From the NCBI GenBank assembly GCA_023426435.1, contig JAFAAS010000021.1, positions 1 through 64,000 on the forward strand: a DNA stretch of 64,000 nt, given 5' to 3'. Source of the stretch: Verrucomicrobiota bacterium (GTDB lineage: Bacteria; Verrucomicrobiota; Verrucomicrobiia; Opitutales; Opitutaceae). The notes beneath the pieces are model-generated. The model did no database searches, had not been told where the DNA came from, and worked only from the letters and a program-made list of their open reading frames with translations. Below, piece by piece: positions 1 to 6,853 of the stretch (position 1 is the stretch's first letter; each line of letters starts with the position of its first letter). A program made the translations under genes and the position numbers.

Positions 1-206
1 CCAAACACCCGAGCGGCTGGTCGTGCAGGATCCGATTCTTGTAAAGCCACAGCCGCGTCTGCGCGATGGCGTTGAACAACCACGACAGCACCTGCAAAAA
101 AGCGCCATAAACTGCCGCACCCGTGTCCGCGCGTCGTCCGAGAATCACGTCGATCGTGTAGAGCTCGAGCGCGTTGACCTTCTTCTTGAACCAGGACTGC
201 GACATT
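1..206 (-). CDS. lpxK: tetraacyldisaccharide 4'-kinase, N-terminal part (cut by window edge)
   Basis: Only the first 68 codons are present; the gene runs off the left edge. LpxK phosphorylates the 4' position of the lipid A disaccharide at the inner membrane. The visible part starts MSQSWFKKKVNALE and holds a hydrophobic stretch (VYGAFLQVLSWLFNAIAQ, about residues 32-49). It reaches DQPLGCL, the conserved lead-in to the V-VGN-T-GGTGKTP nucleotide-binding loop of this family, but the loop itself lies outside the window. The ATG at 204-206 is the only good start in this frame. The call rests on a recognised N-terminal pattern alone. waaA, another lipid A-core gene, lies at the opposite end of the window and not next to it. 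Confidence 0.7.
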
Positions 207-229
207 CGTGTGACGTTGGAGTTGAAGCC

Positions 230-262
230 CGACCGAAACGTAGGCCGCCAGCTTGCTGGCGC
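230..262. repeat. short intergenic palindrome
   Basis: The space between lpxK and the aminotransferase gene contains a small hairpin, GCCAGC-TT-GCTGGC, inside CGTAGGCCGCCAGCTTGCTG. It begins like other short palindromes of this window that follow a GTAGG-type lead. It has no T-run, so it is not an intrinsic terminator. It probably belongs to a dispersed REP-like class. Confidence 0.4.
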
Positions 263-374
263 TCCCCGCCCCCGCAAGCCGCGGCCGCCGCGTCGTCGCG
301 CTGCGTTTCGGCGAATGAAGGTTGACCCGGCGAAAAGCGTAAACTGTTTTCCGAAGCGCCTACGGGCACCCACC

Positions 375-1460
375 ATGAGCTACAAACTCTTCATCCCCGG
401 CCCCATCGCCGTCTCGGAAAAAACCCTGCGCGCCATGGCCCAGCCGATGATCGGCCACCGCAGCACCGACTTCGTCGCGCTCTACAACTCCATCCAGCCG
501 GACCTCCAGGCGCTCTTCTTCACGAAGGATCCCGTCTATCTCTCAACCAGCAGCGCGTGGGGCGTGATGGAAGGCGCCGTCCGCAACGTCACCAAGAAGA
601 AGGTGCTCAACTGCATGAACGGCGCGTTCTCCGACAAATGGAACGACGTCGCCCAACGCTGCGGTTTCGCCGCCGGCGCCCTCAAATTCGAATGGGGCCA
701 GCCCGTCGATCCCGAAGCCGTCCGCAAGGAACTCTCCACCGGCGCCTACGACGCCATCACGATCATCCACAACGAAACTTCATGCGGCTGCATGAGCGAC
801 CTCGACGCCATCATGAAGGTCGTGCGCGAGTTCCCCGACGTCATCTCGATCGTCGACACCGTCAGCTCGTTCAGCGCGATGCCGATCAAGAAGGACGAAC
901 TCGGTATCGATGTTTTCATTACGGGATCGCAAAAAGCCCTCGCCCTCCCGCCCGGCCTCGCGCTCCTCTCGGTCTCGAAACGCGCGCTCGATCGCGCCGC
1001 CACCCAACCCGGCCGCGGCTATTACTTCGACTTCGTGGAATTCCAAAAAAACCACGAGAACGGCATGACGCCCAGCACGCCTTCGATCCCACACATCTAC
1101 GCGCTCAAATCGAAGCTCGAAGACATCAAGGCCGAGGGCGCCGACAACCGCTACGCCCGCCACGCGCGTTTGAACCAGACCGTCCGCGACCACGTCTTCG
1201 CGAAGGGCTTCAAGCTCTTCCCGAAAGAAGGCTTCGGTTCGATCTCGCTCAACTGTTTCGCCAACACGCTCAACATCGACCTCGCCGCGCTCAACAAGAC
1301 GCTCAAGTCGAAGCACCAGCTCGTGATCGACGGCGGCTACGGCAAGCTCAAGGGCAAGACGTTCCGCATTTCCAACATGGGCGACGAAACCGACGCCACC
1401 ATTGCCGAAATGCTGAAAGCCTTCGACAGCGCCCTCGCCGAAACCCCCAAGCTGGCCTGA
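375..1460 (+). CDS. class V aminotransferase (PLP; alanine/serine-glyoxylate or phosphoserine type)
   Basis: A 361-residue fold-type I PLP enzyme of aminotransferase class V. It opens with KLFIPGPIAVSEKTLRAM, the family's glycine/proline substrate loop. The expected Schiff-base lysine is K187 in FITGSQKAL, preceded by an HNETSCG motif near 132 (usually HNETSTG) and the PLP-binding aspartate in VDTVSSF near 161. Relatives are alanine-glyoxylate and serine-glyoxylate aminotransferases and a divergent type of phosphoserine aminotransferase, and sequence alone does not separate them. The start at 375 gives the canonical N-terminus; the longer frame upstream encodes arginine-rich non-family sequence. 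The gene stands alone and is followed by a hairpin and a strong terminator. Confidence 0.85.
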   Translation: MSYKLFIPGPIAVSEKTLRAMAQPMIGHRSTDFVALYNSIQPDLQALFFTKDPVYLSTSSAWGVMEGAVRNVTKKKVLNCMNGAFSDKWNDVAQRCGFAAGALKFEWGQPVDPEAVRKELSTGAYDAITIIHNETSCGCMSDLDAIMKVVREFPDVISIVDTVSSFSAMPIKKDELGIDVFITGSQKALALPPGLALLSVSKRALDRAATQPGRGYYFDFVEFQKNHENGMTPSTPSIPHIYALKSKLEDIKAEGADNRYARHARLNQTVRDHVFAKGFKLFPKEGFGSISLNCFANTLNIDLAALNKTLKSKHQLVIDGGYGKLKGKTFRISNMGDETDATIAEMLKAFDSALAETPKLA

Positions 1461-1472
1461 TCCAAATTGTAG

Positions 1473-1494
1473 GGCGGGGTCTCCCGACCCCGCC
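1473..1494. repeat. REP-like hairpin, GTAGGGC/GGTCTCC type
   Basis: A perfect 9-bp stem (GGCGGGGTC / GACCCCGCC) with a 4-nt loop directly follows the aminotransferase gene. Together with its GTAGG lead it closely resembles the hairpin downstream of mutS at 9464-9487, so the two appear to be copies of one dispersed palindrome. No T-run follows this copy; a separate terminator lies 8 bp further on. Confidence 0.6.
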
Positions 1495-1502
1495 ATCTCC
1501 AA

Positions 1503-1530
1503 AGCCCGACCAAAACGTCGGGCTTTTTTA
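1503..1530 (+). terminator. intrinsic terminator after the aminotransferase gene
   Basis: AGCCCGAC / GTCGGGCT stem of 8 bp with a 6-nt A-rich loop, followed directly by TTTTTT. It ends the rightward transcript of the class V aminotransferase gene. Confidence 0.85.
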
Positions 1531-1549
1531 TTTCCCGACGTGTTCACTG

Positions 1550-1697
1550 GAAACCGCGAAGAACGCGAAGTCACGCGAAGTTCAGAGGAGAGAGTGAGGC
1601 TGCGGGCCCGCTGCCGGCCCAACCGCTCCGCGACAAGCCCTGGGTCTGTTGAGAACGGCCCTTCCCCTTCGCGCCTCTTCGCGTCCTTCGCGGTTCA
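1550..1697. repeat. long-spaced inverted repeat built of CGCGAAG units
   Basis: The left arm (about 1550-1580) repeats CGCGAAG three times at 9-10 bp spacing. The right arm (about 1671-1697) is its approximate reverse complement, ending CCTTCGCGGTTCAC. About 90 bp of unrelated sequence lie between them. Isolated arms of similar sequence occur near 9521-9555, and a pairing relative lies at 19345-19410. Confidence 0.6.
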
Positions 1698-1713
1698 CTC
1701 GCACGGATACGGC

Positions 1714-2670
1714 TTACTGTCCCTTCGTGGTTCTTTCCACCGCCAACTCCCTCAAGGCCCGCGCCACCCGCTCCATCACCGGCTCCCACTCGCCCGCGTT
1801 CTCCTGCCGCCACAATCGCATCGTCGGATACCACGGCGAATCGTCTCGTTCTTCCATCCAACGCCAATCCGCATTCTTCGGCAGCAAGGTCCACGTTCGC
1901 ACACCCAGCGCTCCCGCCAAATGCGCCGCCAGCGTGTCGACCGTGATCACCAAATCCATCATCGCGATCGCCTCCGCCAACGCGCTCGGCGATTCGGGAC
2001 ACAACATCGGCCCGCACACCTCCGGCCACTCGCCCGCCGACGCCCGATCCTGCAACACATAAAGCCGCACGCCCGGCACGAGCGCGAGCAACGCGATCAA
2101 TCCCGCCGGCACCCACCGCTCGCGGTCCCATTCCCCCGCGCGCCACGTCACCCCCACCGCCAGCTCACCTTTGACGCCTTCACCGCGCGGCACGCGCAAA
2201 TAAGGCACGCGATTCGGAATCGTTTCCAACGTCGTCCGGAAAATATGCGGCAGCTCCATCAGCTCCACGTCGATATCGTATCCAGTTTCTGGAGTCCCGT
2301 CATGCAGCGGGAGCAGTTCATCGATCCCTTCCACCGTCTCCAACAGCGGCAGCAATCCCGGCTGCGCCCACACCACCACTTCGCGCGCGACGCTCTTCAG
2401 GATCGGCGCGTAACGAATGAACTGCACCGTATCGCCAAGCCCGTGATAACACCGCACCAGCACGCGTTTCCCCGCCAGCGACTCGCCGTTCCAGATCCAC
2501 TGCTCGTGTCGCGGCAAATGCCAGCATCGCTCCCCCGCCCGCTCGCACAGCACCGCGTCGCTGATCCGCCACGCCGCCTCAAACTCGCCCGCGCGCATGC
2601 AACGCATCCAAGCCTCCCCCGATGCCAACGGCTCGTTCATCGCCCCCGCTTCAAGCATCCGCTGTTCCAT
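1714..2670 (-). CDS. GT9-like (heptosyltransferase-superfamily) glycosyltransferase
   Basis: A 318-residue protein with the split pattern of GT-B enzymes related to the heptosyltransferase C-terminal domain and TPR-linked glycosyltransferases. GLGDTVQFIRYAPIL forms the first nucleotide-sugar loop (about residues 76-90). MDLVITVDTLAAHLAGALG (about 238-256) is the donor-binding stretch with its conserved D-T and H. The acceptor is unknown. It is the last gene of a five-gene minus-strand operon with inositol-3-phosphate synthase and a CgeB-like transferase, which suggests synthesis of a glycosylated inositol or polyol product. The start at 2670 overlaps the upstream phosphatase stop by 20 bp; an in-frame ATG at 2640 would leave a short gap instead. 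Confidence 0.7.
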   Translation of the reverse strand: MEQRMLEAGAMNEPLASGEAWMRCMRAGEFEAAWRISDAVLCERAGERCWHLPRHEQWIWNGESLAGKRVLVRCYHGLGDTVQFIRYAPILKSVAREVVVWAQPGLLPLLETVEGIDELLPLHDGTPETGYDIDVELMELPHIFRTTLETIPNRVPYLRVPRGEGVKGELAVGVTWRAGEWDRERWVPAGLIALLALVPGVRLYVLQDRASAGEWPEVCGPMLCPESPSALAEAIAMMDLVITVDTLAAHLAGALGVRTWTLLPKNADWRWMEERDDSPWYPTMRLWRQENAGEWEPVMERVARALRELAVERTTKGQ

Positions 2671-3256
2671 GGGTGTCGTTCATCCGCAAAACCCTCGCCC
2701 CGAATTCGTCGATCGCGACCACGCTGATCGATGCGAGACCGACCTCGATCCGCTCAAAGTGATCCAGCGGCGCCCCCAAAAAATATCCCAGCGCCACGCG
2801 GATCGGATCGCCATGACTCACCAGCGCGACACCAGAATCTGGATACGCTTCGCGCAATCGCAGCATCTCCGCGACGAATCGCGTCTGGACCTCCGCGATC
2901 GTCTCCCCGCCCGGCACCCGCGTCCCGCTGCGAAACCGATTAAACCGCTTCCAGCTCTCCACCGCTTCGAGTTCCGCGAACGTCCTTCCCGTCCACTCCC
3001 CGAACTCGATCTCGTGCAACCCTGCCCGCGTTTGCACCTCCACGCCAACTCTCCGCGCGAGCGCCTCCGCCGTTTCTCGCGCCCGCTGCATCGGACTCGC
3101 GCAAACCGCTTCGATCCGCTCCGCCGCCAATCGACGCGCGATGGCCTCCGCCTGACGCCGCCCTCGCTCGTTCAACCCAATCCCCGGCGTCCGCCCCGCC
3201 AACACATCGTCCCGCGCATCCTTCTCCGCATGCCGAATCAAATAAAACGTCGTCAT
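2651..3256 (-). CDS. histidine phosphatase family protein (phosphoglycerate-mutase-like)
   Basis: A 201-residue member of histidine phosphatase branch 1. The catalytic R8-H9 pair is in YLIRHAEK, a second arginine lies in [12 protein letters not shown] (about residues 53-64), a glutamate in HEIEFGEW (about 81-88), and the second catalytic histidine in LVSHGDP near 153-159. These enzymes remove phosphate from sugar or polyol phosphates through a phosphohistidine intermediate. Its start shares a 4-bp ATGA overlap with the stop of the inositol-3-phosphate synthase gene, so the two are translationally coupled. I infer that it may act on a phosphorylated product of that enzyme, although a classical inositol monophosphatase would belong to another fold. 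Confidence 0.85.
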   Translation of the reverse strand: MTTFYLIRHAEKDARDDVLAGRTPGIGLNERGRRQAEAIARRLAAERIEAVCASPMQRARETAEALARRVGVEVQTRAGLHEIEFGEWTGRTFAELEAVESWKRFNRFRSGTRVPGGETIAEVQTRFVAEMLRLREAYPDSGVALVSHGDPIRVALGYFLGAPLDHFERIEVGLASISVVAIDEFGARVLRMNDTHGTADA

Positions 3257-4437
3257 CCTTTCTCGCTGAAACCCGCCGCACTCGCACTCTTCACCATCGG
3301 CCGATCCACCGGCCGCTCATACGCGAACTCCCGAATAAACGCCTCTGTCCGCTCGCGCGCCTCGTGATCCGTAAACTGCTCCGGCGGCGACTTCATGAAA
3401 TAACTCGCCGGCCCAATCAACGGCCCGGCCACGCCATGATCCAACGCGAGTTTGATGCAACGCACCGCGTCGATCACCACCCCCGCCGAATTCGGCGAAT
3501 CCCACACTTCGAGCTTCACCTCACATTTCAGCGGCACGTTTCCAAACGTCGTCCCGTGCATGTGAATGTAACACCACTTCTGATCCGTCAGCCACGGCAC
3601 GAAATCGCTCGGACCCACGTGCACGTCCTTCGCCAGCATCGGTTCCCCCAACTGACTCGTGACCGCATTCGTCTTCGAAATCTTCTTCGAATCCAACCGC
3701 TCGCGTTCGAGCATGTTCAAAAAGTCCGTGTTGCCGCCGAAGTTCAGCTGATAGGTCTGATCCAGCTTCACGCCGCGTTCGCGAAACAGATTCACCAGCA
3801 TCCGATGCGTGATCGTCGCGCCGACCTGCGACTTGATGTCGTCGCCGATAATCGGCAGCCCGCGCTCGACGAATCGCTGCTGCCAATACGGCTGCGACGC
3901 AATGAACACCGGAATGCAATTCACGAACCCGCACCCGGCCTCGAGCACCTGCTCCACATACCACTTCGTCGCCATCTCCGATCCCACCGGCAAATACGAC
4001 ACGACCACATCCGTGCCCGTCTCGCGCAGGATCTTCACAATGTCGTCCGTCGGCCCCGGCGCCTTCTGAATCTTTTCCGAAAGATATTTCCCGAGCCCGT
4101 CGTGCGTCATCCCGCGATGCACCTTCACGCCCAACTCCGGCACATTCGCGAAGCGATACGTGTTGTTCGGCGCCGCATAAATCGCCTCGCCGAGATCGCG
4201 ACCGACCTTGTTCGCATCGATATCGAACGCCGCCGAAAACTCGATGTCGCGCACGTGATATCCGCCGAGGTTCACATGCATCAACCCCGGCACGCGCTCG
4301 TCCTCCGGCGCATTGCGATAAAACTCCACGCCTTGCACGAGCGACGACGCGCAATTCCCCACGCCGACAATCGCCATCCGCACTTTCCTCCGATGATCGG
4401 GCGCTCCCGCCCGCGGCCGTAATTTTGGAGCAATCAT
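3253..4437 (-). CDS. inositol-3-phosphate synthase
   Basis: A 394-residue NAD-dependent synthase converting glucose-6-phosphate to 1L-myo-inositol-3-phosphate. The Rossmann signature [17 protein letters not shown] (about residues 25-41) is that of archaeal and actinobacterial-type enzymes. Further marks are [14 protein letters not shown], the lysine-bearing [24 protein letters not shown] and the C-terminal [10 protein letters not shown]. The start at 4437 is chosen because it has AAGGGA about 8 nt upstream and fits the family length; the frame extends another 46 codons upstream with arginine-rich non-family sequence. It sits third in the operon after a CgeB-like transferase and a glycosidase. 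Confidence 0.93.
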   Translation of the reverse strand: MIAPKLRPRAGAPDHRRKVRMAIVGVGNCASSLVQGVEFYRNAPEDERVPGLMHVNLGGYHVRDIEFSAAFDIDANKVGRDLGEAIYAAPNNTYRFANVPELGVKVHRGMTHDGLGKYLSEKIQKAPGPTDDIVKILRETGTDVVVSYLPVGSEMATKWYVEQVLEAGCGFVNCIPVFIASQPYWQQRFVERGLPIIGDDIKSQVGATITHRMLVNLFRERGVKLDQTYQLNFGGNTDFLNMLERERLDSKKISKTNAVTSQLGEPMLAKDVHVGPSDFVPWLTDQKWCYIHMHGTTFGNVPLKCEVKLEVWDSPNSAGVVIDAVRCIKLALDHGVAGPLIGPASYFMKSPPEQFTDHEARERTEAFIREFAYERPVDRPMVKSASAAGFSEKG

Positions 4438-4465
4438 GTTAAAATCCCTTGTTGTTCCGCCTTCC

Positions 4466-5413
4466 TCAAATCGCCGCCGCCGGCTCCACCGAGGCCTGCA
4501 CCACCGGCCGCCGCTCCGCCATTTTCGTCCCGCCATACCGCCGCACCATCCGCGCACAAAACTCCGCATACTCATCCATCACCAGCGGCGGACTCGTGTG
4601 ATGCGGCTGCATCCCGCGATGCTCCGGCGTGAAACAAAACGTCAGCGTCACATCGAACTCCGCCAGCGCTTCCATCTGCCGGTCGAACCACGCGTCCGCA
4701 TTCGGCCGAAAACTATCCGCCCAACTCAGCCCGGTGCGCAGATACTTCACGCCCAATTCGCGCATCCACCGCACCGCATCGTCCAGCCGGTGATCCTCGA
4801 AATGAAACCATTGGCAAATTCCCATCTCCGGCGTGTGACGCCGGAACTCCTCCGCCGCCGGCTTCGGCGAACCGTCCTCGCGCAAGAGCCCCATATAAAA
4901 ATGCCGGTAATACGCCGACCCTTCCGCCTCCTTGTGCCGCGTCGTCGCCGGCCACGCTTTCGGCAAATCGTATAAGCTATACCAGTGAATCCGCGGCACG
5001 CGCCCCACCAGCAACTCCGCCGTGCGATTCAAACCAAACACCTGCACTTCCTCCGCGCCAAAGGTCGACACGCCCACCTCAGAAACCCAGATCGGCAACG
5101 CGGTCACCGCTCGGATCTCCGCCAGCTTCGCCGGCCACTCGTTGATCTGCCAGTGATTCCAATCGAGCGGAAATCCGTGCACCGCGATCACGTCCAACTT
5201 ATCGAGCACGCCTTTCTCCGCCATGTTGCGCGTGAAGCCCGCATCGATCGGCGACATCCCGCCCAACGCGCGCAACAACCCCGGCCGCTCCGCCGCCACC
5301 GCATCCGCCGCGCGTTTCACCATCTCGGCGAAGACCGCCCACTCCGGGTCGATTTCGAAGGCCCAGTGGGACTTGTTGTTCGGCTCGTTCCAAAACATCA
5401 CTGCTTCAACCAT
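4466..5413 (-). CDS. GH-A clan glycoside hydrolase (beta-xylosidase-like), circularly permuted order
   Basis: A 315-residue TIM-barrel glycosidase-like protein. The acid/base glutamate is E10 in MFWNEPNN, and the likely nucleophile is E112 in [11 protein letters not shown], with [14 protein letters not shown] between them. In ordinary clan GH-A enzymes NEP lies on strand 4, after strands 1-3. Here the strand 4-8 material comes first, and the segment resembling strands 1-3 ([35 protein letters not shown]) comes last, from about residue 210. All eight strands seem present in rotated order. The start at 5413 puts M1 just before the NEP motif, and the upstream gene ends only 37 bp away, leaving no room for a missing N-terminal half. 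Substrate unknown; the neighbours suggest a glycosylated inositol product. Confidence 0.75.
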   Translation of the reverse strand: MVEAVMFWNEPNNKSHWAFEIDPEWAVFAEMVKRAADAVAAERPGLLRALGGMSPIDAGFTRNMAEKGVLDKLDVIAVHGFPLDWNHWQINEWPAKLAEIRAVTALPIWVSEVGVSTFGAEEVQVFGLNRTAELLVGRVPRIHWYSLYDLPKAWPATTRHKEAEGSAYYRHFYMGLLREDGSPKPAAEEFRRHTPEMGICQWFHFEDHRLDDAVRWMRELGVKYLRTGLSWADSFRPNADAWFDRQMEALAEFDVTLTFCFTPEHRGMQPHHTSPPLVMDEYAEFCARMVRRYGGTKMAERRPVVQASVEPAAAI

Positions 5414-5450
5414 GGTCGTATCCGTTTTTTGAATGCTCGGTTCGCGCCCG

Positions 5451-6593
5451 CTACGCCTCCACCAAATCGCCCGCGCCCCGCGCCGGCAGCTGCGCCCGAA
5501 TCCTTTCGAGTTCCGCCTCTTCCGGCGCGCGTTGCGTGTTTTCGATAATCGCTTCGAGATGCCGCGCCCGATGCGCCGCCGTATGCTCGTCGAGCACGCG
5601 TTCGCGCGCCGCCTGCGCGATCCGCGCGAGCTCCGCCTCCGACAACTCCATCGCCGCCACCGCCTCATCCGTGCTCTCCGCCACGATGACTTCCTGCCCC
5701 GGCTCGAAGAACCGCCCCAAACCTTCCCATCGATCGCTCAAGATCGGCACACCACACGCCGCCGCTTCGAACAATCGCGACGAGGGGCAATACCCCCGCT
5801 CTTTCATCGCTTTTCGCGTGATGTTCAACGTAAGCCGCGACGACGAATAAAGCGCCGGAAGCTGCCCCGACTCCACTTGCTGCGCGAAGTAGATGTTATC
5901 CAGCCAGGGGAAATCCTGCGGATATCGCGCGCCTCCCATCAGGAATTTCTTCCCTCCACACCGCCGCGCCGTCTCCACGAAGAGTTCCTCCAACGCCGCC
6001 CGCCGGTCCGCCGCATACGTTCCCAAATACGACAAATCCGCCGCAAACCGCTCCTCCGCCGGCACGCGTCGATACACCTCCGGGTCCACGCTGCCATACA
6101 GCGCCGCCACGCGCCGCGCTTTCAACTTCCGCTGCAACTCCTCCAACGCCCGCCCACCCGTGCAGCTCAGCACGAGATCGAAATCCGCCAACCCGCGCGC
6201 ACCAACATAATCCACCGCTTTTCCCGACTCCAAACCGTCCAGCGTCACCGCCGTATCCAAATCGTAAAACGTCCGCAATTGCGCCCGCGACTCCAACACC
6301 AGCTCGGTCGCGGCCAACGCATCCGGACAACCCGATGTCACCATCGCCACATCCGCCTCCGCCAAATGCCGGCGCGCCAAATAACGCACCTTGTTGAAAT
6401 CCGAATAAATCCTCAGCTCGCCATCCGCCCAGTCGTCCAGATCGCGATGCGCCGCATGATACGGCTCATCCCGCTCGAAAAACACGATCTTGTGCCCGCG
6501 CTGCGCCAGCGCCCGACCCAGCCCCCGCCACACGTTCGCATGCCCGTTCGCCCAGGAGGAACTGATCGTAAGTCCAAAGATAACAAATTTCAT
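5451..6593 (-). CDS. CgeB-like GT-B glycosyltransferase
   Basis: A 380-residue protein starting MKFVIFGLTISSSWANGHA. It has a C-terminal glycosyltransferase domain of the CgeB / Glyco_trans_1_2 type. YLGTYAADRR (about residues 193-202) marks the domain junction, and RLFEAAACGVPILSDRWEGL (about 289-308) is the donor-binding E-x7-E-type segment. It is the first gene of the five-gene operon and is followed 37 bp later by the glycosidase gene. Its product is likely a cytoplasmic or membrane-associated sugar transferase acting on a small acceptor; inositol is a guess from context. The start at 6593 is supported by the family N-terminus. The divergent gene is mutS. Confidence 0.78.
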   Translation of the reverse strand: MKFVIFGLTISSSWANGHANVWRGLGRALAQRGHKIVFFERDEPYHAAHRDLDDWADGELRIYSDFNKVRYLARRHLAEADVAMVTSGCPDALAATELVLESRAQLRTFYDLDTAVTLDGLESGKAVDYVGARGLADFDLVLSCTGGRALEELQRKLKARRVAALYGSVDPEVYRRVPAEERFAADLSYLGTYAADRRAALEELFVETARRCGGKKFLMGGARYPQDFPWLDNIYFAQQVESGQLPALYSSSRLTLNITRKAMKERGYCPSSRLFEAAACGVPILSDRWEGLGRFFEPGQEVIVAESTDEAVAAMELSEAELARIAQAARERVLDEHTAAHRARHLEAIIENTQRAPEEAELERIRAQLPARGAGDLVEA

Positions 6594-6853
6594 GCGGGCG
6601 TGCGCTCGCCGTCGGCGTCGAGCCCAGCAAAGTAGCTGATCGCCCAACACCTCGACAGGGGGCGAACTTCCGGAGCGCCTCCCCGGGATTTCGCCCGAGA
6701 CCGCATGGTGAACGACTGTCCTTGTCGGGCTGGGTCTCCCATTCCCGCCGCCGCCCTTTCGCCTCCTCGCTCCTTACACCGCGAGTCATCCCGCTCGACG
6801 AATTTTATCGTGTATTTCTGCCGTTTCGTGATTTCGCTCGGCCTTCCGCTTCC
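6594..6853. other. divergent intergenic region between the glycosyltransferase operon and mutS
   Basis: 260 bp with no gene. It must carry the promoters of both the leftward glycosyltransferase operon and rightward mutS. An AT-rich patch near 6797-6826 is the likeliest core-promoter position for mutS, but no clear -35/-10 pair can be assigned. Confidence 0.4.

Noticed and set aside
23..325. Plus-strand frame at the left edge
   Set aside because: It is antisense to the start of lpxK and reads as low-complexity Arg/Pro/Ala; the minus-strand protein is recognisable.
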